A stretch of 64,000 nucleotides of DNA. Origin: Hyposmocoma kahamanoa. Taxonomy: Eukaryota > Arthropoda > Insecta > Lepidoptera > Cosmopterigidae. This document shows, one piece after another, positions 11,620-25,089 of this stretch. The stretch is from contig NW_020654810.1 of the NCBI RefSeq assembly GCF_003589595.1, forward strand, positions 20,155,201 through 20,219,200. Direction: 5' to 3'. The position numbers and the translations under genes are program-made. The notes under the pieces are model-generated. The model was given only the letters and a program-made list of their open reading frames with translations. It made no database searches and was not told the origin of the DNA. Positions within the stretch are counted from its first letter, which is position 1; every line of letters begins with the position of its first letter.

Positions 11620-11755
11620 TTAAATGGGAGTAATACTAGGGTAACCTCTTTCCAATAAAAAAAGAATGATCGAAATTATATTATAATCGCGGAGTAAACT
11701 TACATACAAAAAAACACTCCTCCTTTTTTGAAGTAGATTAATTATATGCAAACGG
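11620..11755 (+). mobile_element. CCGACTTC TIR family, right-end fragment
   Basis: AAATGGGAGTAATACTAGGG through CTCTTTCCAATAAAAA to CTCCTCCTTTTTTGAAGT matches the right half of 31563-32091. Confidence 0.6.
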
Positions 11756-12203
11756 TATCCAAATAATCATTATATTTATGGAGCATTTATTTCAACCTCT
11801 AATTGGTTTTTATAAATTTATCTTATAAAGAGTCCGAAACGTTGTTGTGGTTGAAAAACAAATAAACGCGATTTATATCCGAAAATATCATTTAATTTTC
11901 AAGTTTATCCTGTCACCGAAATGGCTTGGAAGACATTGCTACCTAGTAAAAAGTTTCTGTTGTACCCTGTCTTTGGCTTTTTGTTTATTTTTATGAAAAT
12001 CAGAAAGCTCCGCTAAATCCTATTCTTATTTTCCGTAGAAAAATCCTTTTCATTCGATTGTTACTAGAGATATTTCAATGAAATTTTAATAATAAGTAAG
12101 TCAGGGTAACATCAATTACAGTAAGAGAGTATATTTTATTTTTGAAGGGCAAATATTTAAATATCGTGCAATGAACTTCTCCGCGCGCACTGACACGCTT
12201 CAA

Positions 12204-12233
12204 AGTCTACAAAACCTCGTGGTTTTGTAGACT
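12204..12233. repeat. Perfect short hairpin
   Basis: 13-bp arms AGTCTACAAAACC / GGTTTTGTAGACT around the 4-base loop TCGT. Not followed by a T run on either strand, so no terminator role is suggested. Confidence 0.7.
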
Positions 12234-12322
12234 ATCGTCTAGGTATAGGTATAGGCGTCGAAATGGAATCGTACCGTTTCGACTTAAGACAACACTATTT
12301 TCATTTCATCGATAACAATTAA

Positions 12323-12349
12323 CCTACTAAACCTACTAAACCTACTAAA
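12323..12349. repeat. Tandem CCTACTAAA x3
   Basis: Three perfect 9-bp units; a minisatellite-like slip product. Confidence 0.85.
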
Positions 12350-12820
12350 CACCACCATCAACTACAGTAATCACTAATTAATAATCCGACTACAGCTTGA
12401 GATTGAACATGGCTTATTCAAAGTCCCTTGAGAAAATCGTTTTTATTTTCAGTGTTGCATTAAACAAGCTACGTCATACAGAATGAGAATGCAATATTCT
12501 CTTTAACAAGATGACTCGAGCATTGCACAATACTTTTAGACATTACAATGTTTGACGAGGTAATTAATTTAAAAAAATGGTATAATTATGATAATATCGT
12601 TAGTGGAACGAAGACAAAAGGGAAAGATATGGAGGCGAAACAAAAGAGCTCCGTTGTATGTACTCATTATCTCGAGTGTTGAGTTTAATAAGCTAACATT
12701 GTGCTGAGTTTATTAATTTTTTTTTTAGCGATCTGCGTTGAATAGCTTAGTTAATTAAATGGTCATTTTCCTATAGTTCGGATGTAATTCTAGTGTTGAG
12801 AGATAAGTAGTCCTCGCAAT

Positions 12821-12900
12821 GGGCAACAATCAGTGAGTACCCAATGCCAATTGGCAAATCTTTGACCACGATGGCAAACATATCCCAATGTACAGTTCAG
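12821..12900. repeat. Dispersed segment shared with 9627-9700
   Basis: Diverged second copy of the segment described at 9615-9735. Class unknown. Confidence 0.5.
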
Positions 12901-13539
12901 CATGGCTGCTACTTGTGGCGTGACCAGTGTGGCTAAGTTCTTGGCCGCGATAGAGTCTGAAATCCGTGACTTTAACGAAAAAAAAAAAATTTTTTTTCAG
13001 TTATGGTTTATTTTTCTTCGTAATCTCTTTTTAACTCTATACACCATTTTTTTTAACGTCAGGAAATCCTCATTATTGACCAACTATATTCCAACTTCTT
13101 CAACTATTCAAAAAAAAAAAACACAATACTTCGTATCATAATTTGACAAGTTTTGATGTTCTGATTGCAGATTAGAAACGAAATATTCGAAATTTCTCCA
13201 TCTTCAAAAAATATATCGACCACCTCCAATTTTATTTTTATATTTTCGCCATAATTTAAAAAAATAAACGTCAGTTGCTTAGTAAGGAGTTCTAAATTTA
13301 AAAAAAATACGGAAAAAAGTTTTATTTAGTCTTAATGTCAAGTATTTTACACACAACAAGCGCTCATATAGCGTATGCCAGCGATACGATAAGAAGAAAT
13401 GTAGGTATCGATGTTTTGCTATAGCAGTAGGACGGGCAGTCAGCCAAAACACAAAATTACACACACCGATATAAACAAACTATAATCGAAGTTACTATAC
13501 TCGAAAGACGTCAGAAGCCGCAAACCCGCGTCTGGCAAG

Positions 13540-13820
13540 TTTTTTTACGATACCAAGTGAAGGAATGGATAAGTTGTGCGCCTCGGTGGCAAGCGACATG
13601 CCTGTCCATAACAGTTAAAAAAAAACTTTAAATCGCAAAGATCTGAGTTTCACTGCCACTACTCCCGACACACTAAGAAAGTTAACAAGTTCCATATGCT
13701 ATAATTTCAACATCAACCTTAACCTTCAAAACCGGAAAGAAATAATGTTCACATTGCTGCCTGGGGACAGATTAAGTAATTCCCTGGCCGAACTCTTTCA
13801 TATAGAGCCCTACTGCTACT
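13540..13820 (-). mobile_element. Family B copy 3, full length but diverged
   Basis: Runs from the T-rich complement of the tail (TTTTTTTACGATACCAAGTG) to CCCTACTGCTACT. The internal hairpin has decayed. Confidence 0.75.
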
Positions 13821-14494
13821 AGCATTTGACAGGTGTGGTGGAACGACCACAAACCATTGTTTAGAGAACCTGTGCATACGTCGACGATGATGATGAATCA
13901 TCGATATGACATTATGACATTCCAAGTTCAATAACAAGATGAGATAATATAAAAGTAACATTTTTGAGAAACTGACACTATACCAAGCGAACTATACGAA
14001 CCAATATATCGCTTTTCAAATTATATACTTAGGTCTTTTATCTATTTAGTGGATACTAAATAACAGAAATAACATTTTTAACAACGTCACTTTATTATTC
14101 AGTGCACGATGTACATATATGTACATCTTAACTGTGCTGATCGTACGTAACCCGAAGATCTCCTTAAATATAAAAAAGTATAAGTGCGATGACCTACCAC
14201 CTATTCATCATACGCCATTGAAACTACGGTCGTATTGAACACAAAAAACCCAAAATGCCATGAAACGCTAGAAAAATAAGTAAATGCATATCATTAATCA
14301 TAAAAGTATAATAGGGACAAGTTGAAAAGACACGTCATTCCACAATTGCATTAACTTTCACTGTTCATCATAAATCAGTCGGTGTGTAAAATGATTTTGT
14401 GAATTAAAGCATGAACGAAACATGCACCTAAATGTAGATATATTATGTAGACTGAATAATAACTTTGTTCAAGCCGCATACAGCCCGAATACAA

Positions 14495-14680
14495 TTTTTC
14501 AGTACAAAGATCCAATACTAAGAAAAATTCTGGCTGAATTCGAACCAGCGCCTTCAGTATACCGTGTATGACGCTCGTTGAACTGAGCTTCGTAACGAAC
14601 TAGCGGACCTTACGAATTTTTCTATGTGCTTGTTGCAGACGTTCGTTTTTATTTTTAAAGACTTTTTTGCCGTAGTGTCT
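14495..14680 (-). mobile_element. SINE family C copy 2
   Basis: On the minus strand: leader ACAAGCACATAGAAAAATTC, tRNA-like part with B box GGTTCGAATTC, then the tail ending near GGATCTTTGTACTG. It shares the leader and the more upstream AAAAAGTC with the copy at 46635-46850. Confidence 0.7.
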
Positions 14681-14689
14681 GTCTCTCTG

Positions 14690-15330
14690 TGAGAAATCTT
14701 TGAAAGTTTTTCTTCACATCCGGTACTTTTTGTTACATGTACTTCACAAATGTACGTAATTTACAAATTAAAATTATAGATACACAACTAATATTCGCGA
14801 ACCGTCGACCCTGTAATTGAAAAAGCAGCCATTGTCCCACTAAGTTACCACCGCTCTTTCTTTGCATTATTATATAACCGTTTGTTGGCCAGTACCCGCG
14901 TATTCCCGTTTAAACAAATTATGATTTATAAAATGTACATTGAACGATTCTTTGTCGTTGAATCACGTTAGATGGTTTCGGTTGTTGAATACAAACACGC
15001 AGAAATAAACAAAAGACCATCATCGTTGAGTCACCAAATTGAAAAGTATGACAAACAACAAAGTATGACTGACAACTCTTGACAATCGCCTTTTAGATGT
15101 TTGTCTTTTGTTTATGTTGACGAAACAATGTTATGTCAATTGATGTTGCAATAATGTTATACAGATAACTAATAAAGTATAAAAGTTACCTTCTAATTAC
15201 CTTTTTTTTTAATTACTGGTGATGTCCAAGGATCAAATAATTGATGAAATGCATACCTGAAACAAAAAAAGCACATAAGAAAATTGTTAGCTCCACTCCA
15301 GAGCACGAGTCTCTGAGAACATAGTTTAGA
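14690..15330. other. No recognisable gene
   Basis: A+T-rich DNA with no coding or repeat signal that I can support. Confidence 0.4.
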
Positions 15331-15332
15331 CC

Positions 15333-15533
15333 AGGGCCTCTTAACCAGTGGTGTATGGACCCCTAATGGGTCCCGTGTAATGAACGCTGTGTGTCCATAG
15401 CGAGCAAATCTACTATGCTATGTAGGATTACGTATACTATGTACGATTTTATTAATCTTGAATGTAGCGGCCAATCTTTATTATTCAAACACAATATTGA
15501 TTTCGGAATGTAATGCCGTGTAACCAAGGCCCT
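15333..15533. mobile_element. Possible hAT-like short element
   Basis: The left end CAGGGCCTCTTAACCAGTGG followed by GGACCCCTAATGGGTCC is of hAT type. A weak inverted partner, TAGGGCCTTGGTTAC read inward, ends at 15533. No matching 8-bp duplication is seen, so the boundaries are uncertain. Confidence 0.3.
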
Positions 15534-16016
15534 AGCGGAGGTTTGTCAAAAATTAAAGGCACGAGCTGCTTTTAATTCAAGGGCAATGTTTACTCAATAA
15601 CACTATCTAAGCTGAATCAAGTTAGGCTGTTGGAATGTGTAATGTTTTAAATACAGGTTTTAGTTTTTTTGTGTGTTTCAATGTGAAATACCGGTAAGTT
15701 TTAATTAGACTTTTCATACAAACAGTGATCGGAATGCCATATACTCGTAAGTTATAGGTTTAATATAATCTACATATTATTTGTATTACGTCTGCATTTT
15801 TACATAATACTAGTATAGTATGAAAAATACTGTGCTCATGAACGTTTCCTGTTGATAAGTATAATAAAATAAGGAAATATTACGGTACGAAAATACGTAT
15901 TGATAAAATTTCAGCCAAATAAAAATAATGAATATTAATTAACCTAAAAACAACATTATTTCTTTATTTTAATAATAAAACAAAGTGCATAAATAAACGT
16001 ATTTTATTACACAACA

Positions 16017-16085
16017 CCGAAACGTTGGTTTGTTAAAAAAAACAAACAAAAAGCTTTTGCTCCGAAAAAAAGTGTCATTTCCTAT
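16017..16085. mobile_element. Half of a CGAAACG/GGGCCC MITE
   Basis: CGAAACGTTGGTTTGTT, an A-rich stretch, CTCCGAAAAAAAGTGTCATT and TTCCTA match the right arm of 3275-3517. Confidence 0.65.
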
Positions 16086-16109
16086 GTGGAACAATTGCGA
16101 AAACCTAAG

Positions 16110-16330
16110 AGCGGTTACACACACGGCGACTGTTAGCAAAAATGTGAAGATGATGCAGTCGCTAATTGTCTACCTTTACACACGCGCGCGATTTTAAGCA
16201 GCAATGCAAGCGCGCGGCTGCATCGATACTAACGCGCGATTGCATCGTTACACTTGAGATTTATAGGTGATTGCATCGATGTAGTCGACGATCGACGTCG
16301 TCGCGCGTTTGCATCTAAGGACTGGGTAAT
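16110..16330. repeat. CpG-rich segment with repeated GCGCGATTGCATCG
   Basis: TTACACACACGGCGAC, GCGCGCGATTTTAAGC, GCGCGATTGCATCG, GTGATTGCATCGATG and CGTCGCGCGTTTGCATC recur in both orientations. It stands out sharply from its A+T-rich surroundings. It may be a MITE family with internal repeats or a regulatory cluster; no TIR was found. Confidence 0.4.
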
Positions 16331-16522
16331 TTATGTCATTTTTTTGAAATGTTTCCATTTTATAGGATTTTATTCTACTCATAAGTAAAATTTATATGTT
16401 ATATATGTAAGTTGCTATCTATCAAATTGTACAAGTAACTATCATAATGAGTTAATTGGTAATTACACTTTAATTACTTTTGAATCGTCATCGTTCACTA
16501 TTTTGATTGTTATATACCGACG

Positions 16523-16690
16523 GCTAAATTCGTGTACGGTAAATAAAGACGGGTATAGCGTCTGGCACGGTAAGCTAGAAGACGTCGGTTCGAATCCGGC
16601 CGGATCGAAGGATTTTGAGTTAAGGATTGAGAGTTTGATTCTGAGTGTTCGATCTTTGTATTAATAATTATAGGAATAGTAATTGTCATG
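16523..16690 (+). mobile_element. SINE family C copy 3
   Basis: Perfect B box GGTTCGAATCC (16587-16597), then GGATCGAAGG...GTTCGATCTTTGTATTAA, the family tail pair. The leader is partly deleted. Confidence 0.75.
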
Positions 16691-16845
16691 GCAGTTTTAG
16701 TAAGGTAACGAACGAACGATAGTGATTGAATGAATGAATGCCATTCCACTGACACTATATTGAAACTCAACAGCCATTCCAATTAGCTTTTAGCAGAATA
16801 ACGTGTTATGATTTGCAATATAATCTCAGCGGAGTCTGAATACAC

Positions 16846-17018
16846 CAATAATAATAATAACGCAACACACTCATAACCCCGTACTAGCGAAACCAAACTA
16901 CATTCAAACTCACGAGAGAAACAAATGTAGGCCATACACATATTTCTCCTGGCCTGGGAATCGAACCCAGGACTCCTGTGTGGCAGTCAAGCATAGTAAC
17001 CGAGCGGCCACGGAGGCA
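16846..17018 (-). mobile_element. SINE family F copy 1
   Basis: Minus strand: GCCTCCGTGGCCGCTCGG head, B box GGTTCGATTCC, body with ATATGTGTATGGCCTACA, and a tail of (TTA)n (16847-16860 on the plus strand). Confidence 0.8.
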
Positions 17019-17334
17019 ATGAGCAGTAGTTTCAAGAAAATTAGCAGACTTGAGGACATCATGATCTATTACGATCTAATTACCCTGTTTACAAGTCGCG
17101 TACGGTACTAGAAATTTTATCGATTTTTTAATGAAGCGGTTTTATCATGAGCTATAATAGATACCTGACGTTATCAACTGATAAAAGTCATATTCATAGT
17201 AATAGAAATTTAATTTTCAAGCAATCTTTTGAATACCAAAATACTTATTTATCACTTAGTCAAACTTGAGGTGTGGAAAAATTAAATAAAAACTGGTCAG
17301 TGCATAATGGTGTGACCAATTAATCGCGTAGTTT

Positions 17335-17852
17335 TATCTATAAATAATGTAATCATTATTTATAGACAACATCACATAGATGGTTCCGATCCCATAGTAA
17401 GTAACTAAAGCACATGTGTTATGGTCACAGTAGCAATGGAGTTAAATGTGAAAAAGTTCGTCCAGAGACGTACCGCTACTTTACCAAGCAGTAATGTGAG
17501 CATTATTGGGTTCCGGTTTTGAAGGGGACGGGTGCTGGTGAAATTACAGGCAGATGGGACTTGTCGACTTATGTCTCAGGGTGACGGGCGCAGTGGCGTT
17601 GCCCCTCAGATCTTTGCGATTTAAAGCTCTTTTAAAACCGTTATGGACAGGCGTGTTGCTTACCATCAGGTGCACGACTTTTTTGTCCCGTCATTTAGTA
17701 TCATAAAAATAAATTGGGAACAACGACGGTACCACCAACAACCAGACCTGAGACAATATTGAAAACTTAGTTTCTGCATTGACCCGGTCAAGGATCGACC
17801 TCGGAGATGGCGACACCATGAAAACCAGTGTGCAAACCACTCGACCAAGGAC
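17335..17852 (-). mobile_element. SINE family D, split by a family B insertion
   Basis: Minus-strand head 17852-17714 has A box TGGTCGAGTGG, a decayed B box and the body GTCTGGTTGTTGGTGGTACC. The 3' part continues at 17428-17335 (CATAACACATGTGCTTTAG to TATGTGATGTTGTC). Family B copy 4 lies between. Confidence 0.75.
17429..17713 (+). mobile_element. Family B copy 4, nested in SINE D
   Basis: Starts TAGCAATGGAGTTAAATGTG and ends TTTAGTATCATAAAAATAAA. The first part of the element carries about five changes from consensus; the hairpin is GCAGTAATGTGAGCATTATT. Confidence 0.8.
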
Positions 17853-17999
17853 GTCGTATAAAACAGTACAGTATAACAGCACGACAGTTATTAATAAACA
17901 TTCAAAGATCGAACAACAGAAAGAACTTTTCGATCTTTGTATTTATAACAGTAATAAACCTGGGAAGTATTAAAAAAAAAATGAATATCATAGTAGTAA

Positions 18000-20900
18000 G
18001 AACATCATGATATTTAACAAATACAATAGTACGGCAGTTAGTCAAAAAAAGGTAGTTATATATGGCTTTATTTGCTAAATGAATCTTATAGTAAGGAAAC
18101 GACGCAACGGGTATCACCGATGTTAGTCTTCAACAAATCGTAAATAAAAATAAACCATTACATAGCGACGGCGAACAATGATGCAGCAAATGGCTTGAGC
18201 AAATAAATCAGAGCGGCACACAATCGCTCAGGAAAGCTGGCCACGTTTCTAGACAAAAGAATTGTTTAATGGCCACGATCTTCACCGATATCAGAAGCAT
18301 ACGCCCTGCACCTAATTCATAAAAGACAAGCGTTCATAGCGAATCAAAATAAACAAATGACGAGCGCAAAAAATGTTCCCTCTCATTTTAAATATGGAAA
18401 AAGAGAATTTAAATATGTTCGATCAATTAAATGACAAGCACTACATCACGTAATTTGAATAAAAAACAAAACACTGTCATTCCTCCACATCATTGTTAGT
18501 AGTCGAGTTATCTTGAACGACGTGTGCAAGACATAGAATAACGCTTTTAAATTAACCCGCATTCGATTCTAATCCGTCCGATAGGATGACGATACCGCAC
18601 GGTTACGAAATATCAGCGATACGATCGACTTTCGAGATGTTTTGACGACGTCGGACAAAAAGTGCTGTTACGTAAACCTAGCTTTGCCATCGATGAGCTT
18701 TCAAACTGGTTCCGATCGAGACAATACTTGGTAGAGTATACTGTTTTTTGTACTAGAAAGTAAGTAAGAAATGTTAGACATTAGAGCGGCGATTGCCTAA
18801 GTGGACTATAATCGACCCCAGTGGTCCGCTCTAACCTGCAAGGGGTCCATGTCCAGAAAAAGAATAGGGTTGCATGTCCACGAGACTGGGACCATTTAGA
18901 AGGTCATATTATGTACATATGTATGTACAACGTACAATACTTTCTTATAATAGACATAAATTACTTTATAAGTAAACATTTCTCAAGCGAGATATTCGGT
19001 TAGAGAATTGATAAAATTGTATTTTTTTTATGAAGTTTCTCACTACATAGCTAACATTGTCGAATCGAGTAGCACTGTGTCAGCTATTAAAAACAGATCT
19101 GAAGTTGATGAATTTGTGAAAAAAATTCATATTAGAAAGACGTAACTGCCTCCGTGGTTATGACGAAATTAAGAAATGAAAACACTGAATATCATTATTA
19201 GAAAAAAAATGAAATATGGCAGTAAGAAGTTAAAAATTGAATATGTATAAATTGTGAATGCATAGAATTAGCAAAAAGGATCTGTGTAATACAGGTAGGT
19301 CGCTTTATTGTGTGTGTGTGATTGATAAAGCATTCAATGGACAATAAAACAAATACCAGACGCATATATCAAAGATTTTAGAACAATTTTTCAGTCATTT
19401 TTGCCGTTGCGAAAAATTTTCATGCTAACGTTTTGCAATACTTCAATATACATGTAAGGCTCAGATAACTGTAATAACATCATCTTGAGTGACAGTTCCG
19501 CGCGTTTTAATCGCACAAATCTATCTTGCATAATTTGATCATATCCCTGACCGGTTATAAAGTTTATGATTGAACCGGAAGAAATTTTGTATTAATAAAA
19601 TGTCACGACTTATGAGATCCGAAATGGATTGATATGGAAACGTTTTGTTGTGGTTACTTCAGAATGTTTGTATGTTTTTAAATACATATTTTCAAAGCCT
19701 TGACAGTCATTACTTAACAAATTGAGAAAGTTGTAACATTTCGCACTAACACTATTAAAGAATTGTTAACACTTGCGTAACAAAATAATAAATGTGAAAG
19801 GTGCTAACGAAAATCACTGGAAAACCATACTCCAACCACAGGTCAACGATTTACAAACAATACTAGGTATAGTAAACAAATCGTAGTCATTTAACTTTAA
19901 CTGACCCACATAACATACATATACCGATAACAACATTAATGACTCAACAAATCCAATTTCAAACATGCGAGCCAATCAAGAAGCGCTATTTGAAAATGGA
20001 ATAAAAACGTTTCGCTTTACACTGCGCGCGCGCAGTAGCTAGGTCGTGAGTCACGCAGTAATGTGGACATGTTAATTGTGACCATGTGATTTGAGTACGA
20101 ACAGAGAAGGAAAATTAATTTAATCCCATAATAGATTCATACATTTTCATCATTATGTACTTACTACATGCAATAATTCCTTATAACTTTACGAAACATT
20201 GCTCTCTTGATAGTGGATTTCAAAAAAACTCTTAATTCGAAACGACTATATTAAATTTCATTAAAAAAATGTCACTGTTCATGCTAATCTTTTCTTCTTC
20301 TACCTCATACAAAAAATATATATATGGTCGAAGCTACTTAGCGTAGTAGCATCCGATTAACGACGTGCTCAAAAATACGACATTAAAAATACTTTAATAA
20401 CCAAGGTATAATCGATTATTGTGTTTTAAAGTGAAAAGGTTAATTACTTTCGTATCAGTCATGTTATGAAATCAAATTCTGATACAAGAATCGTAGTAGT
20501 CATTGATAAATAAGAAAGAAGAACAGTTCACGTAGTACAAATATTATATATATACATATATATATATATACACTAAAGTGGAGTCCATTATAGCGATTTG
20601 CGATGTTCATAAATTAATTTAACACGTGTTTAAAACGCACAAAACAAATAGTACGCACTGAGATCATCAATCAATTACACTATTCAGGCAAAATAGACGA
20701 AAACATTATTCAAGTTGAAGTCAAATTCCAAAAACGTCATAAGGTCAATTTCAACAATGATGTAACAGAATTTCAAAATTCATTACCAATCCGGAGATGG
20801 CGCCGAATTTAGTCTTATCTAATAAATATTGTATTACCGTACTTTGAGATAGCTGGAAGCTAAAGGTTAGTTGATATAAACCGACCGGTTCTGTGCGAGG

Positions 20901-23900
20901 CTATTTATTACACTGTTTTGTTTGTGAAAAGGTTGAAGCCATTAATTAGCGAACGTAAAGTGTGAAACCTAGAATTCGATGACTTTAAGAAAACACTTAG
21001 TGAATTACTTTTTGAAGTAATAAAGTAAAGAAAACTTCACTTAAAACTGAATATAAAATTGAGGTGAAAAATGTATGTAATTAGATGAATAATATTGCTT
21101 GATGGATAGTGAAAGATTTTAGAAATCTAAATGATGGAAAAGACGGCTTTTATCCAGGATCTTTTATAATTCCATTGTATTAGCTAAGTAAACATACAAC
21201 CGTAAATATTGAAAGATATTTTCTCAAATCTTCAGAGAACGTTGGAGATAGAAATAATTATAATTCCTCGAATCATTCCAAGGTTCTGCAAAATACAATT
21301 ACATTTTTACTTTGAAATCGCGATTTCTTAGAAACGAAATAAATTGAAGACTAGAAATATGCCATATTGTTTGTAAGGGTTGAATTTTTGTACATTTTCC
21401 AAGAAGCTTAAGTTGTTAAGAATATATGAGTACTATACCCCAACACACGGAAACATTTGTGTGAACATAGTTTTAAACTACGATGAAACGGCAATTTTCC
21501 AAAGACCTGTATTCACAATCGCACCACCGTTTACATATAGACATTATTCAAATTGTATGTTTTAGCCATCATTAGAGTAAAAGCACTTTACTTTGTCACG
21601 ATTGAAAGTAGCCAAGGTAGAGGATTATTTTGTTTATAAAAACAAACGGTTGTCGATGGTACCGATAAATCGGTAACCAAAACACTTCTAAATTAAGTTG
21701 AAATGACGGGACACGATGAAATGTAGTTACAAACTTATCTTGTGAAGATACGATAAAGGGAAAAGTATACCTCAGCAACCATTACGTTTGTAAAAGATAC
21801 GATTAATGTTAATTAATACACAATGAACGTCAACACGATCCTTACTGGCGTAGGGTGGAGCTAAATAGGTCAACTTTTTATGTTTGTTTTTACGACAACG
21901 CTCGTCTCAAGGTGCAAAGCAGGTGTAGCAGGTGTGCTGAAGTAAAAGCTTTTATTTGACGTACTCTCTTTTTACCTGGATAAATATTTTATACCGTTTA
22001 ATCTAAAGTAGTAAAATCTTGACACAAGTCGTTTATTACAATACAAGGGCTTGGAGAAAATTTTATATAAGATGAACCAATATCTCACGATTACTAACTT
22101 CAAGAGATTCTAGTCGAGGGCAATGCATTTTATTCGGGTGTAATAAAATTGTTATTAAGCTTGTATCTCAGATAGAGATTGAAGTATTAACCAAAGTCGA
22201 AATATTCATGAAGTTCACATACAGAGTAGAAGATGAAACCATTTGCATCAATCACCGGTACACTACTGCGCACGCGACTCCACTGCATCCGCTCACGATT
22301 TTAGGTCAAGGCAGCGTTGCAGGGATGGCTCTGAGATTATCGCAAATTGCACTGAGCTATATTCACTGTGGCTTTAAGAATAATGATTTCATCATAAAAG
22401 CTTGAGTGTGGTTGCAGATTAACTTCAAAGGTTTATTAAAAATACATGTTAAGGAGAACGTCAAATACTGAAGAGTCAGGATCTGTACCAATACCGGATT
22501 AGATATGGGCTGGATGTACTTGATTCTGATGAAAATTATTAAAGTTTTCAGTGCCAACTAATGTAAAATTTATAATAAAACCAAACTTGATCCTATTTGA
22601 AACCATACCATTTTACACCAACCATTCAAGTATTGGAGAGATATAAAATAAGATATTTCTAATTACTTTTAACATTTATCAAGGAAAAAGGCACAGCTGA
22701 ACCTTACAAAACGAGTAAACATTACAGGTACACTCGCGTAACATGAATAACAAAAACAAAGTAACCCAATAACGTAGTAATGGAAGTAAATTAAGAATTA
22801 CAACATTTGAATAGTAAATTGCGCGATTGTGAGATAATTGCGGAATGAGTCAGTCGGTCAGTTCGTCGTGGGAATATTGATAATTGGAAACCATGGGAAT
22901 GGACCGTTGTGATTGTCCAGTGTCGGAGTAATGGAGAGCATAGTGAAAAACTTGGTATCACGGAAACAACCTATAAAGGAATGTCTCTGAATGATATGGG
23001 GAGTGGTAAACAAACATTTAGTTGTTATGAAATCGGAAACTTTCGAAACGCTTTAAACAATTTCAGATTCTAGTAAATTTAAGTTCACGTAGTGGCAGCA
23101 TACAATTCGAACGGCTAACAAGGAAATACGCCTAAACAGGCATTTGCATAGATAATGAATACATTTATACAAATGAAAAGTTGAAAGTGCCATGTAAGTT
23201 TGAAGCAAGCGTTTTCCACATACAAAACGCAATTTTGAAGCTATAAGCACAATGGGAACAATACAACAGGTGATATACTAACATGTGCAGTCACGGCATA
23301 TGCACTTGGGGAGGACATTCCTGCACTGACAGGAAAGGTTTGGATGTAAGGGTGTGCGGCCAAGTGTATCGAATCAAGACAGAAAAATGGTTCAACAGAA
23401 GTTAGTGAAATGGACGCATGAAGAATTGGTAAAATAAAGTCATAATTAAATAAACTTCAGGATATTTACAACTTGATTGCCTTATTTAACTTTTTAAAAT
23501 TATTCAATGCGGTTGTACGAAAAAAGCTTATTATATATAGGCGGTATAAGGTAGGGTATGAGGAACATATTTTTGAGCTCTAGAAACTACAGATAAACTC
23601 TTATAGGAAATTTGAAGTAGGTACACTCAACTTGACTTTGTTTCTCAGCTTTAGATATTTTAATAACAAACATTACGTTAAATTGAACACTTATGATGTA
23701 TTTGCTAAAAATGTTAACGTTTCTCTTCCCTCAAAAGATGGGGTAGGAGGAACGTCATCATCGTATTTCTAAAGATAAGGATTTCGCAACTGTGAAATAA
23801 TTTTTTTGGCCTTTAGGATTTGGGTAATCGTAGCGACATCTCTTCAGAATCGTTAAAACTAATTTGTCTGTTTTATCGACTGATAGACTATAGTGCCAAG

Positions 23901-24960
23901 TTAATGTATGAAGTATGAGTTAAGGCTTCAAGTCTCTCTTGCCCTGGTGTCCTTTTTATTCATGTTTCATTTTAGTTCCAATCAGTATTGGGACTGCTAA
24001 AGGTCACTAATAAAGATTTCTATTACAACTGTTACAAAAATAAAACGTCAGCTTCTTTTGTAATATATATTAACAATGTACACAAAGACCGTAACAATCG
24101 CATATAATAACGTAATAAAATGTCATACGAGCCATAAAATTTGAACGATAAAACCACATACGTCAATGTAGTTACGTTTCCTTTATCTAGATAAGTGGAA
24201 AAATTGTGTATAGCTTTATTCGCAAACACCGCTAACACGGTGTTGCACAACCAAGAAAATGTGATGAATTTCGAAGCAAAACACAGAATATACATGATAT
24301 GGAATTTATCTGACGTGTTAACACAGACATTATTAACCCATATATCCTTGGCAATCATTAAGTAATGATTATCGAGAGCGCAATATTAAACGCATTTCAC
24401 CGTTGCGTTGTTATTGCTTATATGGAATTAATAATGCGATAGACGTGAGTGAGATGGAAATGAACAATTGCATGTTTATATTTCGATTGTGTTTGGGGTT
24501 TAGTTTGACGAGGAATCAACTATATTGGCGAACTGCAAGCGTAGGTCAAAAAGAGATTATGAAAACGGATGTAACATATTTGATTTGGACAGGTTAAGTA
24601 CATTCGTAGACAAACATGTGCTCACATGCAACAAAACGCCTAACAGTTACACAATAGTATGCAAAACACAAAATCGAAAAGCAAACTCAATATCGAGGGT
24701 TTTGATCCGCAAATAAATTGCATCCCTTTGATGTCAGAGACAGACGATTAACAGACAGTTGCGATTACGCTTTTTAATCTTGTGATAAATGGAATAATAC
24801 GCCACAATGGGAATGGGGTCATTCACAATAAAAAGTTCGCTCCGAAAAATAAATACTTACATTTCAAGAATTATAAATGACTGATGATGATTAGAATTAT
24901 TTTGAATTTGTATTAACAATAATATAAATAATAATGTACCAGACAATCTTAAAAATTATC
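18000..24960. other. TE-poor stretch without a recognisable gene
   Basis: Nearly 7 kb with no family B to H copy. Contents I can point to: an inverted pair TTAGAGCGG/CCGCTCTAA at 18781-18789 and 18826-18834, a (TA)n microsatellite at about 20545-20572, and GCGCGCGCGC near 20025-20035. ORFs are all short and look like chance. Confidence 0.45.
20545..20572. repeat. (TA)n microsatellite
   Basis: Interrupted run of TATATA and CATATATATATATATACA. Confidence 0.8.
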
Positions 24961-24964
24961 TGAC

Positions 24965-25085
24965 CTGAAGCTATGGAATTCCCTGTACTATGAGTACCAG
25001 AGTTTAACGACGTTAATTTCCTACCTAGAACACCCAAACACAGAACCAACACAGAAATGTTCGGTTTCTCAAATCTCCACAATAC
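24965..25085 (-). mobile_element. SINE family G fragment
   Basis: GGAATTCCCTGTACTATGAG and TACCAGAG match 32572-32595 and, more loosely, 56288-56310. The tRNA-like head is lost. Confidence 0.45.
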
Positions 25086-25089
25086 TAAG

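Noticed and set aside
14109..14126. Perfect 18-bp palindrome ATGTACATATATGTACAT
   Set aside because: Low-complexity TA-rich palindrome, expected by chance in such DNA.
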